A stretch of DNA of 64,000 nt. Origin: Branchiostoma floridae (Eukaryota > Chordata > Leptocardii > Amphioxiformes > Branchiostomatidae). Of the stretch, positions 29,596 to 42,654 are shown piece after piece. The position numbers and the translations under genes are program-made. The notes under the pieces are model-generated. The model worked only from the letters and a program-made list of their open reading frames with translations, was not told the origin of the DNA and searched no databases. The stretch lies in NCBI RefSeq assembly GCF_000003815.2, contig NC_049979.1:12252766-12316765 (forward strand). The letters are read 5' to 3'. Every line of letters begins with the position of its first letter. Positions within the stretch are counted from its first letter, which is position 1.

Positions 29596-32153
29596 CTATT
29601 CTCCAGCCACACCACCCTGTCGTGATGCCCAGTATGCCACGATCCACTCCACCGTGCGCCTCTTGGCCTCTTCCCATGGTACCACGGGCTTGTACCCGAG
29701 ATGCCTTGTGGCCTTGTCGTACCTCAGACACATGGTGGTGTTGGACACCAGGATGAGGCCGGAGGTCCAGGGCGGCTGGAAGTTATAGACAGGGGAGAGG
29801 ACCCACCGGATAAACTCGAACACTAGCCCGAGCGCATACAGCACACGGATCGGTAAGAACGGCTTCTCTTCCGGAGTGAAACCTATCGCCATCAGAAAGT
29901 TCTTACGGTGGTCCACGTAATTGTTGATGGGCGTGTCGTCGCTTATGAAGTAGACCTGCCCGCCGACGATGTCCGGGGCGGTGACGATTTTGTCCAGGGT
30001 GAGTCGGAGCGCGTGGAGGAAGTTGTCTAGGTACACGAAGGTGCATCGTTGGGTCTTGTCATTGGCGATGGCGTAGGTGGACTGCTTGTTTGCGATCGCC
30101 CTCTCGATGTCCACGAAAAGGTTCATCAGCCCCTCTCCGTACATGCCCATGGGCCGGAGCGAGCAGGTGCGGAGCGTCTTGCCCCCGGCTGTCTTCCTGC
30201 CGTCGTGCCGCAGCACCCTGGCCTCTGCCTGGAAAACGCACAGCCGCTGATTATCAGAAATGTCAAGTCCCTTTGTAGCCTCTACCAGGCTTCACGTGTC
30301 GCTGGAGAAATGTGAAAATTGGCCCAAAGACAGATAACACAGAGACAGATGATAGAGATCCAAATAATGTAAACAAACAAACAAACACACCAGAGGAGTT
30401 AGTTGGCCACAGACTACAGTTGGCGACATAGGAAATGTCACAAACTGTACAACTCCTCTTCTTGTGTGTGATCTGCCTTGTTGGCAAATTTTCACTATTT
30501 TTCAGCTGTATGTGTAGCCTAGTACAAATGTAGAGCCCCTTTGCAGGCTCTATGAGGTGGGCTTTGAGGGGAGCTTGTGGATGACAGAAGAAACAAACAA
30601 TAAAGGTCTACTTTATTTTTCAAAAATAACGTGCGTTTGCACTTGGTATTTACACATACTTGGTATTTACACAAACCGGGGTCCGTCCGGGCAGCTTTCG
30701 GGAACGAAAAGTATGATATAAAAGACATCAAACTACACAAGACGTAAAGAGAGTAGCCGTGGGCATCATTTGTGTATATTCTACGTACTGTATGTTTATA
30801 CATTTTTTTCTATTTTACATCTCAACAAACAGCCCGGTCGGGCCACGGTTGGGAAATGTGACGTTAGCTACTAAGCTGGCCTTACTAACTAAATGGATCC
30901 TGTTTAGCAGAGCCTCCCCAAAGCATTCTATATAAGTCTCCGTGTAGAAGAATGCCGAAGCATCAACTAAAAAAGATGAACGACTTGCCTCTGCCTTGGT
31001 GGTGGCGTAGAAGAAGGAGTGGGTGGAGCTGTCGTAGGGCGTGTCCTCGTCCCCCTCCGTCACCGGGTCTCCCCGCCGGTTCGGCCCGAATGCCTCGACG
31101 CTGCTGACGTTGATGAAGAAGGGCACGTCCGCCGCCAGACAACTCCTCAGCATCACCTCCGTACCTGGGCAGGTGACGGAATATCAATCTCCAAGCAGAT
31201 GTGTGGTGTAGTTTGTTTTGCCTACACGTTCTTCATCAGTGTACATGTTTCTTAGCCTATGTTGAAAATCGCCAACCTGCGCTGCTAGGAGCATGCGAAG
31301 GAGGCTAACCTATGCTTCATTTTTAGTAGCGGCTCATACTGATAGCTACCCAATGGCTAATCTCCAAGCTGATCCTATGGTGGCATAAGATGCATCATTC
31401 GATAGCCAATCAACACTCCTAGGCCAGCTACACTCTTTTGTCAGCGGGCACCGTAGGATCTGCTTGGGGTTTACTGCCTGTGGAAAGGCGTGCTTAATAC
31501 TCACCCTTGACGTTGACGTCCCACGTGACCTGGTCGGGAAACTTCCCCATGAAGTCCAGCAGCGCCGCGGTGTGGATGACGACGTCGGCCCCCCGGCAGA
31601 CCTCCAGCATCCGGGCCTCGTCCTGAATGTCCCCCTGCATCACCTGTATCTTCAGCCCTGGGGTGAGAAACGTCGTGTTAGGTGAGGTGAGAAACGTCAA
31701 CCTTATGTAAGAAATGTGCCACACTAGAAGCGTCGGGTTACATCGTTGTAGGAGAAACGCCATGTTAAGTACGTGAGAAAAGTCGCTTTGCGTGAGAAAC
31801 GTCAAATTGAGCGAAAAACTTCGTGTTACGTACACGTGAAGAACATCTGTTTGAGTGAGAAAAGTCGGTTTACGTAAGAAACGCCAATTTAAATGAGAAT
31901 ACGCCAGACACGACGTCGTGTCACATGAGGTATTTTGCAGAATGAGATATACCTTGCTTGCTCTAATCATAAAGTACGGAATGTGGAACTGTGTGGGAAT
32001 ACCGTTTGTAGGTTCAGGTGCCCGATAGCCCCTGGTGTTGACGTCCACCACTCGGAGCTCGCGCACACCTGTCTCTTCTCCTGCCATCTTCGCCACCATG
32101 CGGCTGCCGACGTAACCACAGCCTCCGGTCAGCACGACCACCCGCCCGGCCAT
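29596..32153 (-). CDS. HSD3B: 3-beta-hydroxysteroid dehydrogenase family protein (HSD3B-like)
   Basis: Four minus-strand exons, 32153-32003, 31657-31505, 31164-30989 and 30228-29596, give 370 aa, close to the 372-373 of vertebrate HSD3B1/2. The NAD-binding Rossmann motif is TGGCGYVGSRMV at the N-terminus. The catalytic pair is YATTK in exon 3 (Y-x3-K of extended SDRs). Other family marks are GDIQDE, VIHTAALLD, NVSSVEAFGPN, CSLRPMGMYGEG, FISDDTPINNY and a membrane-associated helix (PIRVLYALGLVFEFIRWVL). The family oxidises and isomerises 3-beta-hydroxysteroids in ER or mitochondrial membranes. Intron 3 appears to use a GC donor (GAG|GCAAGT): no GT site gives a good join, and the GC join yields YATTKAEAEARVL, which keeps family spacing. 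Introns carry several MITEs and a minisatellite. Substrate cannot be told from sequence. Confidence 0.9.
30277..30310. repeat. End of a TAGCCTCTACCAGG-family element, HSD3B intron 3
   Basis: GTAGCCTCTACCAGGCTTCA followed by CGTGTCGCTGGAGAAAT matches the arm of the inverted-repeat element at 60649-60793. The other arm was not found here. Confidence 0.5.
30677..30848. mobile_element. Inverted-repeat MITE in HSD3B intron 3
   Basis: It shares both ends and internal sequence with 36245-36375: GTCCGGGCAGCTTTCGGGAA and GATATAAAAGACA at the left, and AAACAGCCCGGTCGGGCC with GGGAAATG at the right. The ends are inverted (CCGGGCAG against CAGCCCGG). Confidence 0.6.
31358..31473. mobile_element. 116-bp MITE, TAATCTCC family, HSD3B intron 2
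   Basis: The left end TAATCTCCAAGCTGATCCTA, then TGGTG, is mirrored at the right (minus strand CCCCAAGCAGATCCTACGGT). The right outer end reaches to within about 32 bp of the exon 2 donor. Confidence 0.65.
31660..31905. repeat. Degenerate minisatellite in HSD3B intron 1
   Basis: The motif GTGAGAAACGTC or GTAAGAAACGCC followed by about 12-15 bases recurs roughly nine times. On the minus strand it reads as repeated FLTQSD-like residues, which only reflects the repeat. Confidence 0.6.
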
Positions 32154-32297
32154 GTCTGTCGGCGAATAACGTTAGACATCAGAGTCATCAGATTAACATT
32201 ATAGCCTCCTTCGTAGACTCTCGGAGTGGATGAGTTCAGCTAGCACTGGTTTACTAGCGCTGGTTAACGTTCGCGACGTTCAAAATGGGGTAAGGTT

Positions 32298-32485
32298 CTC
32301 TATGCCGGACAGGGAGTTGGCCGGGAGAAGGATTGTGTGTGTCCGAGTGCGTGTGTTTGTGTGTGCGTGTGTGTGTGTGTGTCAGTATGTGTGACTGTGT
32401 CTGTGTGCCTCTCTGTGTGCGAAGGAGAAGGGGTGCGGTTTACTAGTAACGCCTACACCCGGCCAACTCCCTCTCCGGCATAGAG
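32298..32485. repeat. 28-bp inverted repeats flanking a (TG)n tract
   Basis: CTCTATGCCGGACAGGGAGT plus TGGCCGGG (32298-32325) is inverted at 32458-32485 with one mismatch. The 132 bp between are mostly TG microsatellite and GA-rich DNA. It lies about 145 bp upstream of the HSD3B start codon and is probably a MITE or cruciform-prone repeat. Confidence 0.7.
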
Positions 32486-33016
32486 AGCATACAGTATTGT
32501 ATACATAAGCCCATGTTGAAAATTCCTCCAAAAAATAAACGCCATTGTCGGGCCGGCCACAGAGTTGCATGTTAGATGAATAATCCCGCAAGTGTGTTTT
32601 GAAGTACGTGACGTATATACAATATGATGTAATAGTATAGATGTCATATACGTGATGCATATACAATGTGCAGTATAACATCTATTATCATAATACCGGC
32701 ACGTTTACGACGATTTCTCTAGCCATACTGATTTGACAAATTGTCAACGCATCATTTTCTCCAGTTACATGTTGCTGTTATAGCTTACCCTTGCCACTTC
32801 TTCTGTGTAACTTTTCTGCCACTCTTGTCCTGCTAAAAGCGTAATATCGTAATTGTAACATGCCGCGGAATTACACGGCGAACGGGCGCGTGGTTGGGAG
32901 GAGGTACAAAATACCGGCCGGAAGAAACACGGCACAATTAACTGTCGCTATGTACCTTTATACATCCTCCATGTTCCTTCCCTTTCTGTTAGTAAATGCA
33001 TAAAACATAAACCTGC

Positions 33017-34606
33017 ATGAGCATACAAAATGTCATGAGAAAACGGACGTATACTGTCAAGTTAAAAAGCTATGGATTTGCAAATTCTGCTGTAGAATGG
33101 ATGGAAAGCTATTTAACAAACAGGAGTCAGGCCGTCTACATTAACGGAGCCTTTTCAACTTATAAGGAGACCAAGTCCGGAGTTCCACAAGGGAGCTGCC
33201 TGGGTCCGTTGTTGTTTTGTCTCTATACTAATGACTTGGCCACCATAACAAAGAAAGCCGAACTAGTCATGTATGCCGATGACACTACTCCCTTTGCTTC
33301 CGCACCCAGTGCTAGAGCAGTAGAAAGTATCTTACAGTCAGATCTCACGCGCATCTGGGAATGGATACAAATAAATAAGCTCATTCTTAATGTCGGAAAG
33401 ACAAAGTCCATACTCCTGGGCAGTCACCATAAACTAAAGCATAATCCAACACTGGATCTCACTGTAGGGGGGAAGAAAATAATGCAAGTTAGCCAAGCTG
33501 AACTCCTGGGTTACACAGTAGACCAACACCTATCCTGGAATTTGCTTGCTAACAAGATCAAAAGAAAGATAACAGGAGTCACAGCAACAATCAGGAAGTA
33601 TAAAGATTACTTTCCTGAAGACACACTAAAAACAGTAATCCAATCACTTGTACTTACGCATCTTGACTACTGTTCTGGGATACTTTCCTCAACAGCACAA
33701 ACACAGCTAGACAGATTACAAATAATCCAAAACAGAGCTGCAAGGTTAGCCGCCAATACATCACACACAACAAGCTCAGAAGTGATACATGATCGACTAT
33801 GTTGGCCGTCAGTTAAGGAAAGAATGTTTACAACAACAATCTGTGCCTTCCATAAGATAGTGACGACTAAAGAACCAAAATGTATGTATGACAACTTAAG
33901 AAATATAAACACCGCACATCACCACAACACAAGGCTATCACAGAGAGGAGGCTACGTACAACCTAAACCCCGTACAAATGCATTGACCAGAACATTTCAA
34001 TACAGATGTATAAAGACCTACAACACACTCCCTACAAGTATTACAACAAAAAAAACAGTAGAATCTAAGTATTTAAGACTAAGTTAAGAGAGTGGGTAAA
34101 GGCACAGAAATACAAAAACCAGCCACTCACTTCATGGTGGTAAAAATGAAACCCATCTCTCGGTTCCAATTATGTTTTGTTTTATTCATGATGTATCAAT
34201 GACTATTATTATTATTATTTTTGCTATATGATTTATATGCTTTCAAATACTGTTTGTTTCAATACTTCAGTTCAAATTGTATTTGATTTACTATGATTTT
34301 GCTCGACCTCCGATCTCTCCCACTCTGTTTCTGAGTTGATATTACCAAGTTTCTGTTAATTCAATTGGACATTTTGTTGTATATATAAGAACTAAGTTGA
34401 TTTATTTAATTTTACTTCACGTAAGCAAATCACTGTTTTTCAGTTTACCATATGTTTGCTTTCTGTTATTTCAAAGTTATAATTTGTATTATTATATTTG
34501 TACATTTCTGTTACTATTATTTCTGTATTGTTTTAATGTGGACTCCAGGAAGACTAGTGTATTTCACTAATGGAGATCTAAATAAACCAAACCAAACCAA
34601 ACCAAA
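33017..34606 (+). mobile_element. 5'-truncated LINE (second family), RT C-terminal half
   Basis: A frame at 33017-34087 starts inside the RT (LKSYGFANSAVEWMESYLTN, then SGVPQGSCLGPLLF, then the catalytic YADDT) and continues through TKSILLGSHH and QIIQNRAARLA to a typical LINE C-terminus. It breaks near its end: KYLRLS then stop, whereas the next frame continues FKTKLREWVKAQ to a stop about 50 bases later, so one frameshift is present. The 3' end is CTAATGGAGATCTAAATAAA then (CCAAA)n, a 5-base tail typical of L2/CR1-like LINEs. The endonuclease and first RT blocks are missing. Confidence 0.85.
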
Positions 34607-35587
34607 GAATTTTCATTTAACTTCTGTCCGTCACAACCGCTATGACGTAACACTTCACTGCTAGCGTAGATATAAAAATGGCGGGAAAATGGCTGCTTAC
34701 GTTCAATTTTGCCCATTCAGTCGTAGATCCGGGCTATTATGCAACGGTTCTTCACACTTTTACATGAGTTGTAGGTCACCAACAGAAATTCAAGATTGTT
34801 GTTGAATCATGTTCGTCTTGTGCCGTGAGCATGTGTAATTATGATCTACAAATCTGGCAATGAATGTGACGGTGTGTTCGTCCCACGACGACCTGCCTAC
34901 CCCGAAAAAGATACTGAAAACTTTTCCTTGTTGTCTTCGAATGCATTGTTATCGATGCTTTGTAAATGATGTATTGGACACCTAGATGTCTGAAGTGTGC
35001 ATACCTCAGAAATAACTATTGTTGCGTGTGTAGATCTCTTTAAATTCCATTATTTTTTATCGGCCGGTATAAGTCTTACGGCCGGTATTATACCAATGCA
35101 TGTTATACAACAGACAAAAGCATCCAACAAAATTTGTGGTCGGATGTTTCGAAAATTCAGGACGTCCTTTTTAACCTATAATCAACAGATGACGCCATTT
35201 GTTATCGATGTCCGGATGGAGTCGTGTCAACAAGAAACTGGCACGTAGTCGCATAACGGGCACGACTGGATAAGATATTCGAAACTACCTTCAGTCGTTT
35301 CGAGTGACATCAATCACGTTTTAATTATAAATTGTAAGTGATGAATTGTATTTGTTGTATTTCATTTTTAGCATATTGGCACCGCACGAGAGTATATTTC
35401 TGATGAGCTGCCTTTGTAAAGGGATTCCTTAACAACGAAATGTAACGTTACCATTCTTTCGAGTGTCGCGACGCCCATTCAGAAGTTTTTACAGACAATT
35501 GGGTTCAGGCCGGACCTAGGCCTGATCCTCTGAATCTGGTCTAAATCTGAATTTCATGTACCGGTAGCCAAAGGAGCATATTTTCAG
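34607..35587. other. Region without a recognised gene
   Basis: A possible promoter or first exon (ATAAAAATGGCGGGAAAATGG near 34672, with a second ATG reading MAAYVQFCPFSRRSG) is present but could not be joined with confidence to the exon candidate at 35588. Confidence 0.3.
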
Positions 35588-35849
35588 GTGTACGGTTTGC
35601 TGTGGCGATCTTCAATTTCGGCCCCTTGTAGTCAACAAATACGGCCTCGTCGACTGTGTGACAGGCTTTGTGCGTGAAACAAAATGTCGCGACCGTAAGC
35701 GGCTGGGACAGCAGGTGAAAAGACGGACCAAAAGACGTACCTGCCAGAAGCTCTCCAGAACAGTCGTTGGAGAAAAGAAGAGTACTGAAGCCGATGGGAC
35801 CCGCACTGTCTTCGTGAAACGCGCGCGGCGCGTCTTTGCACGTAGATAA
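35588..35849 (+). CDS. Candidate terminal exon, basic protein tail (hypothetical)
   Basis: After an acceptor (ATTTTCAG, ending 35587) a frame stays open to TAG at 35847. It reads LQFRPLVVNKYGLVDCVTGF, then RETKCRDRKRLGQQVKRRTK and more Lys/Arg, ending RARRVFARR. The first part looks like a folded segment and the rest like a nuclear or nucleolar basic tail. No upstream exon could be assigned and no family was recognised. A chance open frame remains possible. Confidence 0.3.
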
Positions 35850-36244
35850 AGATAATAATGTTTGCCAGCCAGTTGCACATTAAACCGAGCAAATACGACC
35901 TGCAACTGGGAGCTTGAGTACATCAACAAACATCATAAATGCATAATAAATCAGGAGAAGTGCCAGTGTATGAATGCCGTAATTCTATGATCGCCGACAC
36001 AAGTTCATCTGAAAGACCGTCACCTCTGGCGGGATATCGTCACATCGGGTTAATCTTTAACGTCGTTAAAATCTTGTAATTCTATGACCATTGATACTTC
36101 AATGCAAGTTCGTTTCTGGGAGCTCAATACATGTCAAACGAACCTTGATTAATCACGAACCTTCGCCTTCACCTTCAGTATAGAAGGTGAAGGTGAACTT
36201 TGCCTAGGTAAGCTCAGTTAAGGCTGACGTCACATTTCCACAAA

Positions 36245-36375
36245 GGGACCGGCCGGGCAGTTTTGGGAACGAAAACATGGTACGATATAAAAGACACAAA
36301 ATGTACCAAAAATAATTCAACAGTATGCCCTGTACATATTTATTGGCGTTGCCGCAAACAGCCTGGCCGGGCCCC
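36245..36375. mobile_element. Inverted-repeat MITE, second copy of the 30677 family
   Basis: Left GGACCGGCCGGGCAGTTTTG and right AAACAGCCTGGCCGGGCCCC are inverted relative to each other and match the copy in HSD3B intron 3. Confidence 0.6.
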
Positions 36376-37039
36376 AGGTAGGAAATGAGGCCTAACTCAA
36401 AGAACAGATGAGCCACTCTTCAACTGGTACTGACAGAGAAGATAGGCGTTTTGTGCAGTATTCTGCAGTATTCAATATACATTGTGCAGCTAAATGTATA
36501 TTGTAACAGAGAAATTTTGACAAAGAAAATGAACCGTCCTGTCCTGAGGCCGGTGTCATACAGCAAGAAAATGCCTCGCCTGACTGGTCTGTGAGCCCTG
36601 AAGGACATTTACGGCAGAACTACTACCGATGTCCTGTCGGTCACGGCACGATATATATATTTTTTTTTCATTCAAATTTGAAGAAATTACAGTCAATTTT
36701 ACAAATTCGATCGGCGCCTTTCTGGCGATCAACAACAAAGTTAGCTAAGGGTTGTTGACATCGTGACACCGACATGATCCTTTCAGTAGCCTGCATGTGG
36801 GGTGAGCGACAACAGCCAATGGCAGCCAGGACTCGAACTCGCGCAAGTCGGAAATCATCAACACTCCGTGAGGTAAAAGTTCACTTGAGTGTTCAACAGA
36901 CTTTCGTGGTGAAAGGGATGGAATTACAGGAATATGTAATTGAAATGATGATCATTTTCCGACTGCCTTCTTATGACCTTTTAACCCATGTTATGCATCA
37001 ATAAATGTGATGTAAGAAGGTAAGTAGGCAAAGGTTGTT

Positions 37040-37262
37040 CCCTAGCCTTTTTTTATCGGTCGGTGTCTCTAGGCCACGGTATTGAAGCCAATAACCCTCT
37101 TTTCACCGCCTTATAGCTTCCCAGTACAAGCGATATGACTATCTTCACCTGGGCGCAGTGAGGGAAGTTTAAGTGCTTTTCCCAAGGACATTACACAAGA
37201 AACGCACTCGTGGCGTCTGGATCTTGCGCCCGCTAGCCTAGCCACTTGACACCGCCTAGGTA
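37040..37262 (-). mobile_element. SINE-like dispersed repeat
   Basis: On the minus strand it starts with a tRNA-like GTGGCTAGGCTAGCGGGC segment and later has TGTCCTTGGGAAAAGCACTT, similar to the conserved core (CCTTGGGCAAGGCACTT) found in many aquatic-animal SINEs. There is no clear B box, so the head is diverged. Confidence 0.35.
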
Positions 37263-38179
37263 TAAGCTACGTGATGTGAAAGGTCACATTTCCATGATCC
37301 TTGAGAGGTCACTTAATCCTTCAAGAGGCAGCTCTTGATAATTCTTACCCATAATAAATTATGGTGACGAGGGCCTGTGACACCTGTGGTGAAATAAAAG
37401 CAGGAAGAGTACAATGTCTACTTCCTGAGGGCCCCTTTCAAAATGTCAACAGTCCTTCATTCGGATAAATTGCTCTATTGGTGTAACAGGCTAACCACCC
37501 TTTGGTCTAATACACGTTGTCTAATGTTTACTTTGCCACTAGCATCGAAATGAAACTTAGAATGCACCAAAAAGTAGTTTATCAAGCAACTGGATATGAT
37601 TTTAGAAACAGTCTGATGAAAGACACAGGATGGCTGTCTAAAACGTCTGTGCACATGTGACCCCGGATGGTTGTCTGAAATATCTTATTACGATAATGTA
37701 TGACCTTATTACCATCTTCACCGATGTAACACTCTGAATAAAAGAAGCAAGACTTTGTGTTTGCATAGAGTTTCTCATTTCAAAAATTTAAAAATACTAA
37801 AAATATTGCATAGGACATCATCTGTTGTTCCACAGCTATTGCAAATTTCACATCTCAAGTAGATTTGCAAGAATTATTGTATGAAGACATTGGAATGTTA
37901 TAGGATTTGACAGATGTACTGTCAACATTTGCATTGAATAATACCATTTGATTTGTTGGGTCTTGGATTTGTTGGGTATTCATATCCACGGGGTTACTAA
38001 CCAAAAATACTGAGCCAGTGGTTACTATGGAGGATGGTACCCAGCTGATTGTGATAAATCCATCTCCTGAATTGGTTTGATCCCATCACCATGCACTTAT
38101 GAGCACTTGGAGCAGTGAACACTCGCCTATATTGTAGGTGATCATGAATATTCACATACCAAAAATTTCTAGGATACCA

Positions 38180-38314
38180 TAATCTCCAAGCAGATCCTAC
38201 GGTGCCATAAGATAGTATCAAAGCTGGCCAAGGAGTGTAGCCGGCCAAGGGAGTCAAACGGGCACCGGGAAGTTTGATACTATACATTACGCACCATGGA
38301 TCTGGTTCGAGATT
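38180..38314. mobile_element. 135-bp MITE, TAATCTCC family, with 9-bp direct flanks
   Basis: Inverted ends AATCTCCAAGCAGATCCTAC and (minus strand) AATCTCGAACCAGATCCATG. The element is flanked by the same nine bases, AGGATACCA, at 38171-38179 and 38315-38323. This is the only copy of the family here with a clear target duplication. Confidence 0.75.
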
Positions 38315-38835
38315 AGGATACCAGACTATACAGCAAGGAAAGTGGTGGGAAGAGCAAACCTGAGCTGGACCAGCATCACCCATGGATACCGATTTATCAA
38401 CATCTGTCACCATGACAGTTGTTTAACATGTTGTCCTGATCATGTGTTACAGCTATCTACAGGAATAAATACATGTACTACAATATTGGAATAAAGAAAT
38501 ATAACGTTAGCATTATAGAATATTTTGAACAAAATGATTCTCTGTTGGGCTAAATATGTCACATATAATTTTGCTACCCGCAGATGATCGTGCGATATAG
38601 GCCAGTGAGTAATGGTATTAAAATCATAATAGTACATGTATATCAAATCTTTTGTAAGCGTCACATCATAAACTGACCCTAGTTTTCAATAAAGATCACT
38701 ACATGATAAAGAATCACTTAATTCAGATAAGTAGCAGAGTCAATCAACTTATTTCAAGCAAATAGGAAAAAAATAGTATCTAGATGTTGCAGGAATGAAG
38801 ATTTGTTGGAAGTGCTGCTCCTGTATATAATACAT

Positions 38836-39085
38836 TGGACTCATTCCTCAGCTAACCGACATTTATCGCACTGCAGTCATCCCTCAGTACGACATCTGGA
38901 GCCACACAGTTCCAGTTTAGAACATTGCCAAGCTGGTTTCTATGCGTAAAACTTCTTCAGTGGCTAGAGGCTCAATAAGGCTCTGGCAGGCTGAATAAAA
39001 GTTCTAAACTGGAACTATGCGGCTCCAGATGTCTTAATGAGGAATGGCCGTGGTACAATAGAGGCTAACTGAGGAATGAGTCCAC
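38836..39085. mobile_element. Foldback element with ~85-bp arms beside the NENF stop codon
   Basis: The left arm (TGGACTCATTCCTCAGCTAA ... GACATCTGGAGCC ... CAGTTCCAGTTTAGAAC) is inverted at the right (GTTCTAAACTGGAACT ... GGCTCCAGATGTC ... TGAGGAATGAGTCCA). The arms are near-identical over about 85 bp with a loop of about 70 bp. It starts 21 bp beyond the NENF stop codon, so it should be in that mRNA's 3' UTR. Confidence 0.75.
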
Positions 39086-39106
39086 TTTTTTGTGTAAGTG
39101 TAGCTC

Positions 39107-42446
<3,340 letters not shown>

Positions 42447-42654
42447 GTTGGCACCCTATCCATCCAAAAATGTTACACGCTATTCCATTGGCTGTCTTAC
42501 GGGTCTTTTCAGAATTTCAACCAATAAAACGGCGTTTGACATAGCCCTTCATCAGCTGATTCCGGGCGGTCATGTGACTGGGTGGGTACAGGAAGGCAAG
42601 TTTTGGGGAAGCAAATTTCTGGCGACATCCTGACGGAATCCGACGACATCCGCG
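42447..42654. promoter_or_regulatory. Divergent NENF/ACTR2 promoter
   Basis: Only 208 bp separate the start codons of the two head-to-head genes. The stretch contains CCAAT boxes in both directions (ATTGGCTG near 42487, CCAATAAAA near 42520), an E-box in GGTCATGTGACTGG (about 42568) and an ETS-like CAGGAAG near 42590. It would drive both housekeeping-type genes. Confidence 0.65.

Larger units (their letters stand above)
35850..38835. other. Repeat-rich intergenic region
   Basis: No host exon recognised. It contains a 9-bp-arm hairpin at about 36168-36193 (TTCACCTTC AGTATA GAAGGTGAA), MITEs at 36245-36375 and 38180-38314, a SINE-like repeat at 37040-37262, and at about 37997-38035 one arm of the family whose full copy is at 54514-54654. 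Confidence 0.45.
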
